Source: Mesorhizobium mediterraneum (lineage in GTDB: Bacteria > Pseudomonadota > Alphaproteobacteria > Rhizobiales > Rhizobiaceae). Taken from it: a DNA stretch of 64,000 bases. Below, piece by piece: positions 8,991 through 17,223 of this stretch; position 1 is the stretch's first letter; every line of letters begins with the position of its first letter. The notes beneath the pieces were generated by a model. That model did not search any database, had not been told where the DNA came from, and saw only the letters and a list, made by a program, of their open reading frames with translations. The translations under genes and the position numbers were made by a program. The DNA is taken from the NCBI RefSeq assembly GCF_002284565.1, contig NZ_NPKI01000011.1, positions 310,001-374,000 of the forward strand, in the 5' to 3' direction.

Positions 8991-9575
8991 ATGACGAAAT
9001 CTAAGAATACCGACCTGACCTGGCTCAACCCGCCACCACATCACGCGTTTTCCGGCAACACTTTGAATGTGCGCACCGGCAAGGAGACTGATTTCTGGCG
9101 CGAGACATTCTACGATTTCTGGCGCGACAGCGGTCATTTCCTCTATCGCCAGGTCGAGGGCGACTTCAGCGCCGAGGTCACGGTCAAGGGCGACTACAAG
9201 GTGCTCTACGACCAGGCCGGATTGATGGTCCGGCTGAGCGAGACGCATTGGGTCAAGGCCGGCATCGAATTCACCGACGGGCTGATGTATTTCTCCGTCG
9301 TCGTCACCAACGATGCGTCCGACTGGTCGCTGGTCAGCATTCCGGCAAGTCCGGACGGCGTCAGGATCCGACTGACCCGCCACGCCGAAGCGATCCGAAT
9401 CCAGTATCTGGATGCGTCCGACGGCCACTGGAAGCCGGTGCGGCTTGCCTATTTCCCACCCTCGAAAACGATCGATGTCGGCATGATGTGCTGCTCGCCG
9501 CAACGTGAAGGTTTCAAAGTCACATTCAGTGATTTTTCGGTCGGCCCGGCGATATCGAGGGAACTCCATGACTGA
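8991..9575 (+). CDS. DUF1349 domain protein (concanavalin-like fold)
   Basis: A 194-residue soluble protein of the DUF1349 family, which has a concanavalin/glucanase-like beta-sandwich. Family-typical segments are the Trp-rich start (DLTWLNPPP), GDFSAEVTVKGDY, YDQAGLMVRLSETHWVKAGIEF and the C-terminal DVGMMCCSPQREGFKVTFSDFSVGP. No signal peptide or membrane segment is seen. The gene overlaps the next gene (Gfo/Idh) by eight bases, which indicates coupling. Biochemical roles in this family are not established. The fold and the company of an oxidoreductase suggest carbohydrate or small-molecule binding, but no specific function can be read from the sequence. Confidence 0.8.
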   Translation: MTKSKNTDLTWLNPPPHHAFSGNTLNVRTGKETDFWRETFYDFWRDSGHFLYRQVEGDFSAEVTVKGDYKVLYDQAGLMVRLSETHWVKAGIEFTDGLMYFSVVVTNDASDWSLVSIPASPDGVRIRLTRHAEAIRIQYLDASDGHWKPVRLAYFPPSKTIDVGMMCCSPQREGFKVTFSDFSVGPAISRELHD

Positions 9576-10650
9576 CACGCCCCAAGCGGTGCCGGCCGCG
9601 AGCCGCGCGCGTCGAGATGCGGACAAGGTCCGCTGGGCGATCGTGGGGGCAAGCCAGATCGCCCGCTCGTGGGTCGCCAAGGCAATCCAGTCGGTGCCGG
9701 ATGCGGAGTTGGTGGCCGTTGTCAGCAGGAGTGCGGAGCGCGGCCGTTCGTTCGCCAACGATCTCGGGATACCGGTATCCGCGACAAGCCTCAAATCGCT
9801 TCTTGCCGAAACCGCGATCGATGCAGTCTACGTCTCGACCAACAATGCTAGGCATCGCGACGACACGCTCGAAGCTGCGGCAGCGAGCCTGCACGTGCTC
9901 TGCGAAAAGCCGCTCGGGCTGACGCTGTATGATGCCGTCGAGATGGCCAGGGCCTGCGACCGCGCCGGCGTCGTCCTGGCGACGAACCATCATATGCGTG
10001 GCGCGGCGACGCACAGGGCGATCCGCGACCTGGTGCTGACAGGCCAAATCGGCCGGCCGCTCGCCGCGCGCGCGATGTATTGCGAATACTTGCCCAAGGA
10101 GTTGCAGACCTGGCGCACGAAGGACAAGGAACAGGGCGGGGTCATCTACGACCTGACCGTGCACAATGTCGACGTTCTGCGCTTCGTCCTCGCGGACGAA
10201 CCGGTCGAGGTCATGTCGATGAAGGCGAGCAGCCTGATCGGCGAGAATGGCGTGGAGGACCAGGTGCAATCCATCGTCAATTTCGCTTCCGGGTTGATTG
10301 CCTACATGCATGAGGGCCAGGTCTTCGCCCATCACGAGACGGCGCTTGAGATCCATGGCACCGAAGGGTCGATCTATGGCCGGGGCATCCTGGATGAGGC
10401 GCCGTCCGGTCGGGTCTATCTTCGCCGCGGCACCGAGATGACGGAAATCCCGGTCGAGCCCGCCAACCTCTACGCCACAACGATCGCCCAGTTCGATGCG
10501 GCAGTGCTTCATGGCGATCGTCCGGCGGCGACGGGTTGGGACGGCGTCGCCTCGTTGGCCACGGCGCTGGCCGTCAGACGCTCGGCGCAAGAGGGGGTGC
10601 GTGTGTCCGTGCCGCGCTTCGAGGGAAATCCGCCCGTTCCGGTGGTGTGA
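9568..10650 (+). CDS. Gfo/Idh/MocA-family NAD(P)-dependent oxidoreductase
   Basis: A 360-residue oxidoreductase. It has a Rossmann N-terminus (VRWAIVGASQIARSWV, with an A-x-S variant of the glycine motif), the family EKP motif (LCEKPLGL) and a C-terminal alpha/beta domain with the substrate-site segment GVIYDLTVHNVDVLRFV. The ATG at 9568 lies inside the end of the DUF1349 gene and gives the usual family N-terminus. Family members oxidise cyclic polyols and sugars or reduce related ketones. In this setting it may act on a side product of the imino-acid pathway. It is the last gene of the unit. A second operator copy lies in the gap before the DapA-family gene. Confidence 0.88.
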   Translation: MTDTPQAVPAASRARRDADKVRWAIVGASQIARSWVAKAIQSVPDAELVAVVSRSAERGRSFANDLGIPVSATSLKSLLAETAIDAVYVSTNNARHRDDTLEAAAASLHVLCEKPLGLTLYDAVEMARACDRAGVVLATNHHMRGAATHRAIRDLVLTGQIGRPLAARAMYCEYLPKELQTWRTKDKEQGGVIYDLTVHNVDVLRFVLADEPVEVMSMKASSLIGENGVEDQVQSIVNFASGLIAYMHEGQVFAHHETALEIHGTEGSIYGRGILDEAPSGRVYLRRGTEMTEIPVEPANLYATTIAQFDAAVLHGDRPAATGWDGVASLATALAVRRSAQEGVRVSVPRFEGNPPVPVV

Positions 10651-10700
10651 CATGGCCGTATCGGCGTTGCCACAAGGTCGATTTCATAGTGGACTTTCAA

Positions 10701-10730
10701 ATGGAATATTGTAGATTGGATACATTATTG
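10701..10730 (+). promoter_or_regulatory. Operator-like site before the DapA-family unit
   Basis: The segment TTGTAGATTGGATACATTA carries the ATTGGATACA core (10715-10724) found in the other three members of this regulon, and has TGTA/TACA inverted arms around GATTGGA. The possible -10 TACATT (10721-10726) overlaps the core. It sits 35 bases upstream of the start of the DapA-family gene. Confidence 0.5.
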
Positions 10731-10759
10731 CGAAAGCGAGTCCAAGGAGAGACCAGACG

Positions 10760-11671
10760 ATGACGCATTGGCAGGGGGTTTTCCCGGCGGTTACCACCAA
10801 GCTCGACCAGGACGGTTCGATCAATCTCGAAGCGACGCAGGCGAGCATCAACCGCCTCATCGACAATGGCGTTTCCGGCATCATCGTGCTGCCGATGCTG
10901 GGCGAGAACGCCTCGCTGCTGCCGCAGGAGAAGGAAGCCGTCATCCGGGCAGCAAAGGAAGCCGTTGCCGGCCGCGTTCCGCTTCTCTCCGGCCTTGCCG
11001 AGATTTCGACCGCCGGCGCGGCCGCGAGCGCCCGCAAGTTCCAGGATTACGGCGCCGAAGGCCTGATGGTGTTCCCGAGCCTCGGCTACAAAACCGACCC
11101 GCGAGAGACGGCCGAATGGTACAAGGCGATCGCCGGTGCCAGCGACCTGCCGATCATGATCTACAACAACCCGATCGCCTATGGCGTCGACGTCACGCCC
11201 GCCATCCTCAAGGTGCTGGCCGAATGCCCGACCATCGTGGCGGTCAAGGAAGAGACCGGTGACGTGCGCCGGGTCACCGACATGTTCATCGAGCTGGGCA
11301 GCCGCTTCGATATCTTCTGCGGCGTCGACGACCAGATCGTCGAAAGCATGTCGCTCGGCGCGACGGGCTGGATATCGGGCATGACCAATGCCTGGCCGAA
11401 AGAGTGCGTTGAGATTTTCAACCTTTGCGCGGCCGGAAATTTTGCCGGGGCACGCGATCTCTATCGCATCATGACCCCGTCCTTCCATCTCGATACGCAT
11501 GTGAAGCTCGTTCAATACATCAAAATGGCCGAGCACCTCGTCTACGGCGCGCCTGAATGGACCCGGGCGCCGCGACTGCCGCTGGTCGGCGAGGAGCGCG
11601 AGCGCGTTATCGCCACGATCACAGCGACGATCGAGCAGCTCAAGAAGACGCAATCACGCCGGGCTGCCTGA
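10760..11671 (+). CDS. DapA/dihydrodipicolinate synthase-family lyase or deaminase
   Basis: A 303-residue TIM-barrel enzyme of the DapA/N-acetylneuraminate lyase family, which works through a lysine Schiff base. The Schiff-base lysine is K163 in VAVKEETGD and the conserved tyrosine is Y135 in MIYNNP, both at the usual family positions. The N-terminal GVSGIIVLPMLGENASL resembles the GSTGE loop but with altered residues, so it is not a lysine-biosynthetic DapA. An AAGGAG ribosome-binding site precedes the ATG. With a racemase-family enzyme and an aldehyde dehydrogenase around it, the best candidate role is the pyrroline-4-hydroxy-2-carboxylate deaminase step of hydroxyproline breakdown. A retro-aldol on a sugar acid is the alternative. 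Confidence 0.85.
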   Translation: MTHWQGVFPAVTTKLDQDGSINLEATQASINRLIDNGVSGIIVLPMLGENASLLPQEKEAVIRAAKEAVAGRVPLLSGLAEISTAGAAASARKFQDYGAEGLMVFPSLGYKTDPRETAEWYKAIAGASDLPIMIYNNPIAYGVDVTPAILKVLAECPTIVAVKEETGDVRRVTDMFIELGSRFDIFCGVDDQIVESMSLGATGWISGMTNAWPKECVEIFNLCAAGNFAGARDLYRIMTPSFHLDTHVKLVQYIKMAEHLVYGAPEWTRAPRLPLVGEERERVIATITATIEQLKKTQSRRAA

Positions 11672-11767
11672 GCACACGCGGACGTCTGAGGCGAGGGTAC
11701 TCAAAGCTCCGCGTCGTCGGTCGCGCTTCGAAAGCCGCAGCCGATGGATGTGTCAGGGATGGATTGT

Positions 11768-13267
11768 ATGGATAAAGTTTCAATGTTCGGCGTGTCCGAC
11801 CTGAAGCAGATGCGCGATACGGCGCGGCGACTGGACACGTCCTGGATTGGCGATGGATTTTCCCGCGACGACGGCTCCGACGTCAGAAACATCATGTCTC
11901 CCTTCGACGGGGAGACGATCAGCGAAGTCGCCTTTGCCAGCGAGAAGCAGGTGGATCTCGCCGTGCAGGCCGCCCGCGCGGCGCTGAAGGCGGACTGGGG
12001 CACGATGGGGCACGAAGGACGCGCGGCGTTGATCCGTGCGCTGGCGGACGCCGTCGAAAAGAATCGGCTCGAATTGGCGCTCCTCGAAAGCCTCGACGTC
12101 GGCAAGCCGATCCTGCATTCCTACAATGACGATGTGCCGACGACGGTCGGCGTGCTGCGCTGGTATGCCAGCCTGACCGAAACCGCCTACGATCTCAGCC
12201 CTGCCCGTCGCAATGGCGTGCTCAGCCAGATCGTGCGCGAGCCGCAAGGCGTGGTCGGCATCGTCCTGCCCTGGAATTATCCGCTGACCACGCTGGCGCT
12301 GAAGATCGGCCCGGCGCTGGCGGCCGGCAACACGGTCGTCTGCAAGCCGGCCGACGATACGCCGCTCACCACGCTGCGGCTGGCCGAGTTGGCGATCGAA
12401 GCGGGTTTCCCGGCTGGCGTCATCAACGTCGTACCCGGCACCGGCGCGGTTGCCGGAAAGGCGCTGGGCCTGCATGGCGACGTTTCGGCGATCAATTTCA
12501 CCGGTTCGACCGCCACAGGGCGGCGCTTCCTGCACTATTCGGCCGATTCGAATTTGAAGGAAATTTCGTTGGAGTGCGGCGGCAAGAACCCCGCGATCAT
12601 CCTGCCTGATGTCAAATCGCTCGATCGTTTCGCCGACGACATTTCGACCGGCTTCCTGATGAATTCCGGCCAGCTCTGTTCATCCATATCGAGGGTCCTC
12701 GCGCCGCGTGCGCTGGAAGCCGATCTTCGCGACATGCTCGCCACGAAGATGAAGGAATGGCCGATCGGCGATCCGTTCGATCCGGCTACGCGCATCGGGC
12801 CGCTGGTCAGCGACGCCCATGCGGCCAAGGTCAATCGCGCCGTCGATAACGAGAAGCGGCACAACAATGATCTCAGCGTGTCGGGAGCAGAAATTACCGG
12901 CACATCGCCACGCCTGGTCGAACCGGTGGTGTTTTTCAATGTCGCCGAAAGCGCCGAGGCCTGGAGCGAAGAGGTCTTCGGCCCGGTTCTCTCCGTCAGG
13001 TTCTACGACAATCTCGACAGCGCGATCCGCAGCGCCAATGACACGCAATACGGCCTGAGTGCTTATGTCTTCGGCGAGAATCCAAACGCAATTCGCGAGG
13101 CATCGGCCACGCTCGACGCGGGGTTCGTGGCGATCAACGCCTTCTGCGAGGGCGACTTCACGACTCCGTTCGGCGGCTTCAAGACGTCCGGCTTCGGCGG
13201 CAAGGACAAAGGCATTCATTCGCTCGACCAGTATTCCCGGACCAAAAGCATCTGGTGGGCGACATAG
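11768..13267 (+). CDS. NAD(P)-dependent aldehyde dehydrogenase (PuuC/ALDH superfamily)
   Basis: A 499-residue aldehyde dehydrogenase. The catalytic cysteine is C304 in SGQLCSS and the general base is E269 in LECGGKNP. The cofactor-binding PWNYPL and GSTATG motifs are present. Start choice is uncertain: in-frame ATGs lie at 11744, 11759 and 11768. I chose 11768 because an AGGGA stretch lies eight bases upstream of it. Relatives oxidise gamma-glutamyl-gamma-aminobutyraldehyde, betaine aldehyde or 2-oxoglutarate semialdehyde. The last is the final step of hydroxyproline catabolism and fits the DapA neighbour, while the GMC gene next door fits an amino-aldehyde. It is probably co-transcribed with both. 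Confidence 0.9.
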   Translation: MDKVSMFGVSDLKQMRDTARRLDTSWIGDGFSRDDGSDVRNIMSPFDGETISEVAFASEKQVDLAVQAARAALKADWGTMGHEGRAALIRALADAVEKNRLELALLESLDVGKPILHSYNDDVPTTVGVLRWYASLTETAYDLSPARRNGVLSQIVREPQGVVGIVLPWNYPLTTLALKIGPALAAGNTVVCKPADDTPLTTLRLAELAIEAGFPAGVINVVPGTGAVAGKALGLHGDVSAINFTGSTATGRRFLHYSADSNLKEISLECGGKNPAIILPDVKSLDRFADDISTGFLMNSGQLCSSISRVLAPRALEADLRDMLATKMKEWPIGDPFDPATRIGPLVSDAHAAKVNRAVDNEKRHNNDLSVSGAEITGTSPRLVEPVVFFNVAESAEAWSEEVFGPVLSVRFYDNLDSAIRSANDTQYGLSAYVFGENPNAIREASATLDAGFVAINAFCEGDFTTPFGGFKTSGFGGKDKGIHSLDQYSRTKSIWWAT

Positions 13268-13320
13268 GAACTCAGCCTGGCCGAAACATCCAGTCAAGTG
13301 CAAGCGAAGGTAAGTTCGAC

Positions 13321-14958
13321 ATGGCTTCCAAGGCGTATGACTATATCGTCGTCGGGGCGGGTGCCGCCGGTTCGATCGTCGCCGCCAGGCTAGGCGAGGA
13401 CAAGAGCGTTCGAGTGCTGGTGCTGGAGGCCGGCCCGAGCGACAATTCCATCTACGTTCGAATGCCGGCGGCGATGTCCTACCCGCTGACCGACCAGCGC
13501 CGGACCTGGAGTTTCGAGACGGGACCGGAGGCCGCGCTCGGCGAGCGCATGATCACGCATGTCAGGGGCAAGATGCTGGGCGGCTCCGGGTCGCTCAACG
13601 GCATGGTCTATGTCCGCGGCAATCCGCGCGACTTCGACGGGTGGGCGCAGGACGGTCTGCCGGATTGGTCGTTTGCGTATTGCCTGCCTTACTTCAAGAG
13701 GCTGGAAACCTACGACAAGGGCGCCAATGCCTATCGAGGCGGCGATGGCCCCATCGCGATCACGACACTCAAAGGCGATCTGCCGGTCTTCAAGGCGTTT
13801 CTCGAGGCTGGTCAACAGGCCGGTCATCCACTCAATCCCGACTACAATGCCTATCGCCAGGAAGGCGTCCATATCTATCAGGCAAATATCGACAGGGGCG
13901 TGCGGGCGAGCGGCGGCAGGGCCTATCTCAGGCCGGCAATCCGCAAGGGCAATGTCGAGCTGAAGTTGAATGCGCTGGCGCACCGGGTCAATTTCGACGG
14001 CAAGCGCGCGGTCGGCGTTACCTACGAGGCGGATGGTGCGACCCACACAGTCGAGGCTGGACGCGAGGTGGTGCTGTGCGGCGGCGCCTTCAACTCGCCG
14101 CAGCTTTTGCTGCTGTCGGGCGTCGGTGGCCCAGACGAACTGGGCAGTCTGGGTATCAAGTCGGTCGCGGACGTGCCCGGTGTCGGCAAGGGGTTGGTCG
14201 ACCATGTTGCCGTTTCGGTGCGTTACAGGGCATCGCGTCGCGGCGTCTCGCCCGCCATGGACCTGAACATGTTCAAAATGGGCCTGATCGGCGCGCAATG
14301 GCTGTTCATGCGCTCCGGGCTCGGCGTGACAAATCTTTGGGAAGTCGGCACGTTCTTCAGGAGCAGTGCGGCTGCCGACTACGCCAACATCCAGCACGAG
14401 TTTCTGCCGATGCTGGGCGAACTCATGCACGGCAAGGTCAACATCGAGGAGGGGTTCCAATACCAGACTTGCCTGATGCGGCCGAAGAGCCGGGGCGCCG
14501 TTACACTGAAATCAGCCGATCCGCGGATGCATCCGTCGATCATTTCCAATTACCTCGCGCATCCGCAGGACCAGCGGGATCTGATCGACGGCGTGCGTCA
14601 CACTGACGAGATCATCCAGCAGCGCGCCTGGGACGGCATGCGCGGGCAAGCCCTGACGCCAGGGCTCAGGACGATGCCCGATGGCGAAGTGCTTGCCTGG
14701 CTAAAGGAAAACCTCGGCACGCAGTACCACCCGTGCTCGACCTGCCGTATGGGCGTCGACGACATGTCGGTCGTCGACGCCGACGGCAAGGTGCACGAGA
14801 CCGAGGGGTTGCGTGTCATCGATGCGTCGGTCATGCCGCGCATCACCAGCGGCAATTTGCACTGCCCGACCATGATGATTGCGGAAAAGCTTGTCGACCG
14901 CGTGCGCGGCCACTCGCCGCTGCCGCCAGAGAGCCTGGATTATGCGGATCGGCGATGA
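13321..14958 (+). CDS. GMC-family FAD oxidoreductase (choline dehydrogenase-like)
   Basis: A 545-residue FAD-dependent alcohol oxidase/dehydrogenase of the GMC family. The N-terminal dinucleotide fold is YIVVGAGAAGSIVAARL, the first GMC signature lies around GGSGSLNGMVYVRGNPRDFDGW and the second around GAFNSPQLLLLSGVG. The C-terminal catalytic region has QYHPCSTCRMG and ITSGNLHCPTMMIAEKLVD. The usual His-Asn/His pair is formed here by H in YHPCS and H in NLHCP. Cytosolic, no signal peptide. It would oxidise a primary alcohol to the aldehyde that the ALDH gene upstream then takes to the acid, as in choline-to-betaine chemistry. No D-hydroxyproline dehydrogenase gene is seen, so this enzyme may fill an oxidation step instead. 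Confidence 0.92.
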   Translation: MASKAYDYIVVGAGAAGSIVAARLGEDKSVRVLVLEAGPSDNSIYVRMPAAMSYPLTDQRRTWSFETGPEAALGERMITHVRGKMLGGSGSLNGMVYVRGNPRDFDGWAQDGLPDWSFAYCLPYFKRLETYDKGANAYRGGDGPIAITTLKGDLPVFKAFLEAGQQAGHPLNPDYNAYRQEGVHIYQANIDRGVRASGGRAYLRPAIRKGNVELKLNALAHRVNFDGKRAVGVTYEADGATHTVEAGREVVLCGGAFNSPQLLLLSGVGGPDELGSLGIKSVADVPGVGKGLVDHVAVSVRYRASRRGVSPAMDLNMFKMGLIGAQWLFMRSGLGVTNLWEVGTFFRSSAAADYANIQHEFLPMLGELMHGKVNIEEGFQYQTCLMRPKSRGAVTLKSADPRMHPSIISNYLAHPQDQRDLIDGVRHTDEIIQQRAWDGMRGQALTPGLRTMPDGEVLAWLKENLGTQYHPCSTCRMGVDDMSVVDADGKVHETEGLRVIDASVMPRITSGNLHCPTMMIAEKLVDRVRGHSPLPPESLDYADRR

Positions 14959-14994
14959 TCGATGGGAAACGGAAGCTCGATTGCAAAGCCGAGA

Positions 14995-15023
14995 TTGGAC
15001 CAGGATGAAATATTGGATACGAT
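14995..15023 (+). promoter_or_regulatory. Promoter with operator for the GntR gene (likely autoregulation)
   Basis: TTGGAC (14995-15000) and TACGAT (15018-15023) are separated by 17 bases and make a plausible promoter. The operator-like ATATTGGATACGAT (15010-15023) overlaps the -10. It differs at one position from the reverse complement of the site before the binding-protein gene (15923-15936). Confidence 0.55.
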
Positions 15024-15059
15024 CCTGCGACAAGTAGAACGATTCTGAAAGCGCCTGCC

Positions 15060-15740
15060 ATGCCGACACCGCCCAAGCCTCTGTTGCAGCGCCAAACCGT
15101 AACCGCGATGGTGGCGGAATATATAGCCGCCAAAATTATCGGGGGCGACTATCCCGGCGGCCACCAGATTCGCCAGGAGGCGATAGCGGCCGAGTTGGGT
15201 GTCAGCCGGATTCCGGTGCGCGAGGCGCTTCTGCAACTGGAAGCCGAAGGTCTTGTCGTCATCAGGACGCATCGCGGCGCAGTCGTCTCCGATCTATCGG
15301 CTGACGATGCGATCGACCTGTTCGATGCGCGGCTTCTGCTGGAACCCTTCCTCGTCAAAAAGGCCATAGCGCGCCTATCCAATCAGGATATCGCCAATGT
15401 CGAGCGAGCGCTTCGTGATTACGAGGCTGCTATCGCCAGGGGCGATCCGAAGGAACTCAGCCGCCTCAACTGGGCCTTTCACACCGCGCTGCTCGAACCG
15501 TCGATGCGACCGCGTTCAATGGCGGTGCTACAAACGCTCTACAGTTCGGCGGATCGCTATCTGCGCCTGCAGATCGAGCCGTTGAAGGCGCAGACTAAAG
15601 CGCTGCAGGAGCATCGTGACATTTTTGAAGCCTATCGCCTGCGTGACGCCGTCGAGACATCGAGACTGCTCAAGAAGCATGTCGCCGACGCGGCCGAAGA
15701 AATCGTCAGCCAACTGAAGCGGGGCGAAGCCGCCGGCTGA
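15060..15740 (+). CDS. GntR-family regulator (FadR/FCD subfamily)
   Basis: A 226-residue transcription factor. The N-terminal winged helix-turn-helix (about residues 10-75) has the GntR hallmarks IRQEAIAAELGVSRIPVREALLQLEAEGLVV. The remainder is an all-helical FCD ligand domain whose likely metal/ligand histidines lie in LNWAFHTALLEPS and LLKKHVADA. It sits in the middle of the regulon between the catabolic and transport units. Because its own promoter and three others share an ATTGGATACAAT-like site overlapping the -10, it most likely represses all four units and is released by the pathway substrate or an intermediate. Confidence 0.92.
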   Translation: MPTPPKPLLQRQTVTAMVAEYIAAKIIGGDYPGGHQIRQEAIAAELGVSRIPVREALLQLEAEGLVVIRTHRGAVVSDLSADDAIDLFDARLLLEPFLVKKAIARLSNQDIANVERALRDYEAAIARGDPKELSRLNWAFHTALLEPSMRPRSMAVLQTLYSSADRYLRLQIEPLKAQTKALQEHRDIFEAYRLRDAVETSRLLKKHVADAAEEIVSQLKRGEAAG

Positions 15741-15907
15741 TCCTGCTTCAGCTGTATCGGCCTTTTCGTTGCGTCGAATCCGGGCGCACATGTTGCCCTG
15801 TCGTTCAAAATCGGCTTGACGCGAGCGCAGCCGATCTGGATAGCCGCGACGCCTCCGCAAAATCTTTACAAGACAATCAAAGCCGAGCGGTGGTGGGACG
15901 AATTCGT

Positions 15908-15936
15908 TTGACTCCCATGGTTATTGTATCCAATAT
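15908..15936 (+). promoter_or_regulatory. Promoter with operator for the polyamine-type ABC operon
   Basis: TTGACT (15908-15913), a 17-base spacer and CAATAT (15931-15936) form a candidate promoter. The operator-like ATTGTATCCAATAT (15923-15936) covers the -10 and is the clearest full copy of the regulon motif besides the palindrome at 7788. Confidence 0.55.
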
Positions 15937-15986
15937 CCTGTAAACAAGGTTGTCGTAAATTGCCATCAGAAAAAGGGGAATCCGCA

Positions 15987-17141
15987 ATGACACGCAAAGC
16001 AGGAGACGAGGTCAATTCGGGCTTGTTCACGTCAGCAGTCAGCAGGAGAGCCGTTCTCACCGGAATGGCCGGCTTGGGAGGCGGGGCATTCCTGTTGAGG
16101 TTGTCCACGCTGCCTGCGCAGGCCGCTGCGGGTGGCGAACTCCAGGTCATGGCCTGGGAAGGCTATGACCTGACCAACGAGCTTTCGGACTGGCGCAAGG
16201 CAAACGGCGTGACGGTCGAGGCCACGTCGATCGCCAACCAGGATGACGTGCAGGCAAAATTTGTGGCCGGCAATCCGCCGCCCATCGATCTGGCCGAATA
16301 CAATCAGGCCTATGCCGATCTCTACATCCGGGAAATGAAGATCGTAAATCCGATCGATATGTCGAAAGTGCCGAACTACAATGCCGACAACCTCTTCGGC
16401 CAGTTCTACGACCAGCCGACATGGTTCGCCGACGGGCAATATTGGGGATCGCCCTATATCTGGGGGTTCAACACGATCCTGTTCAATGCCGACAAGCTGG
16501 CCAAGCCGACATCCTACGTCGACCTGCTCGATCCTTCGCTCAAGGGCAAAATCGCCATCATGGACGACACGGTAAGCTCCTGGCCCGTGGCTGCGCGCGT
16601 TGCCGGCTTCGGTGACAAATATCCGCTGCTGACCAAAGACGAGCTCGGCAAGACTTTCGCGGAATTCTCCAAATACCGTGCTCAGGCCCGCGTCATCGCC
16701 CTCAATCAGGGCGAACTTGTAAACCTTATGGTTTCCGGCGAGGTCGTAGCAGCCCTTTGCGCCGATCCCTCGATCATCACGCAGACCGACCAGCAGAACA
16801 TGAAGATCGAGATGGCCATTCCGAAGGAAGGTCCGATCCTGTGGGTGGACGCCTGGTTCATTCCGGTTTCGGCGGACAATATCGAGGCCGCTCACGCCTT
16901 CATCAACCAGTCGCTCGATCCCGCGGTGCAGGCCAAGGTCGCCATGGCCGTGGTTCAGGCGCCGGTTTCGAAGAAGGCGGTGGCATTGCTCGATGAGAAG
17001 TCGCGCAGCCGCATCGATTATGACGCCATTGAGACGATGTTCGCAGCCGGCCTGCCCGGCATTCCACCACGGGCATCCGACACCCATGCCACCTATGACG
17101 ATTGGGTCGCGGCGTGGCAGGAATTCAAGGCGGGGATGTAG
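15987..17141 (+). CDS. Polyamine-type ABC transporter substrate-binding protein with Tat signal
   Basis: A 384-residue periplasmic binding protein of the spermidine/putrescine (PotD/PotF) class. The N-terminus carries a twin-arginine motif (SRRAVLTG) followed by a hydrophobic stretch ending in LPAQAAA, so export by Tat is likely. Ligand-domain segments include LQVMAWEGYDL, SPYIWGFNTILFNADKL, and DAWFIPVSADNIEAAHAFINQSLDPAVQAKV. The ATG at 15987 is preceded by AAAGGGGAA. It leads a four-gene importer operon (binding protein, two permeases, ATPase) under a copy of the GntR operator, so it should bind the compound degraded by the racemase/DapA/ALDH/GMC enzymes, probably a cationic or zwitterionic amino compound. 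Confidence 0.9.
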   Translation: MTRKAGDEVNSGLFTSAVSRRAVLTGMAGLGGGAFLLRLSTLPAQAAAGGELQVMAWEGYDLTNELSDWRKANGVTVEATSIANQDDVQAKFVAGNPPPIDLAEYNQAYADLYIREMKIVNPIDMSKVPNYNADNLFGQFYDQPTWFADGQYWGSPYIWGFNTILFNADKLAKPTSYVDLLDPSLKGKIAIMDDTVSSWPVAARVAGFGDKYPLLTKDELGKTFAEFSKYRAQARVIALNQGELVNLMVSGEVVAALCADPSIITQTDQQNMKIEMAIPKEGPILWVDAWFIPVSADNIEAAHAFINQSLDPAVQAKVAMAVVQAPVSKKAVALLDEKSRSRIDYDAIETMFAAGLPGIPPRASDTHATYDDWVAAWQEFKAGM

Positions 17142-17223
17142 ACTTCCCGTGTTTGAGTCGGCTGAATTGAGAGTTGGCTATCAGCGTCATTGCCGATAGC
17201 ACATTTTGTCCGTGAGAATGTTC

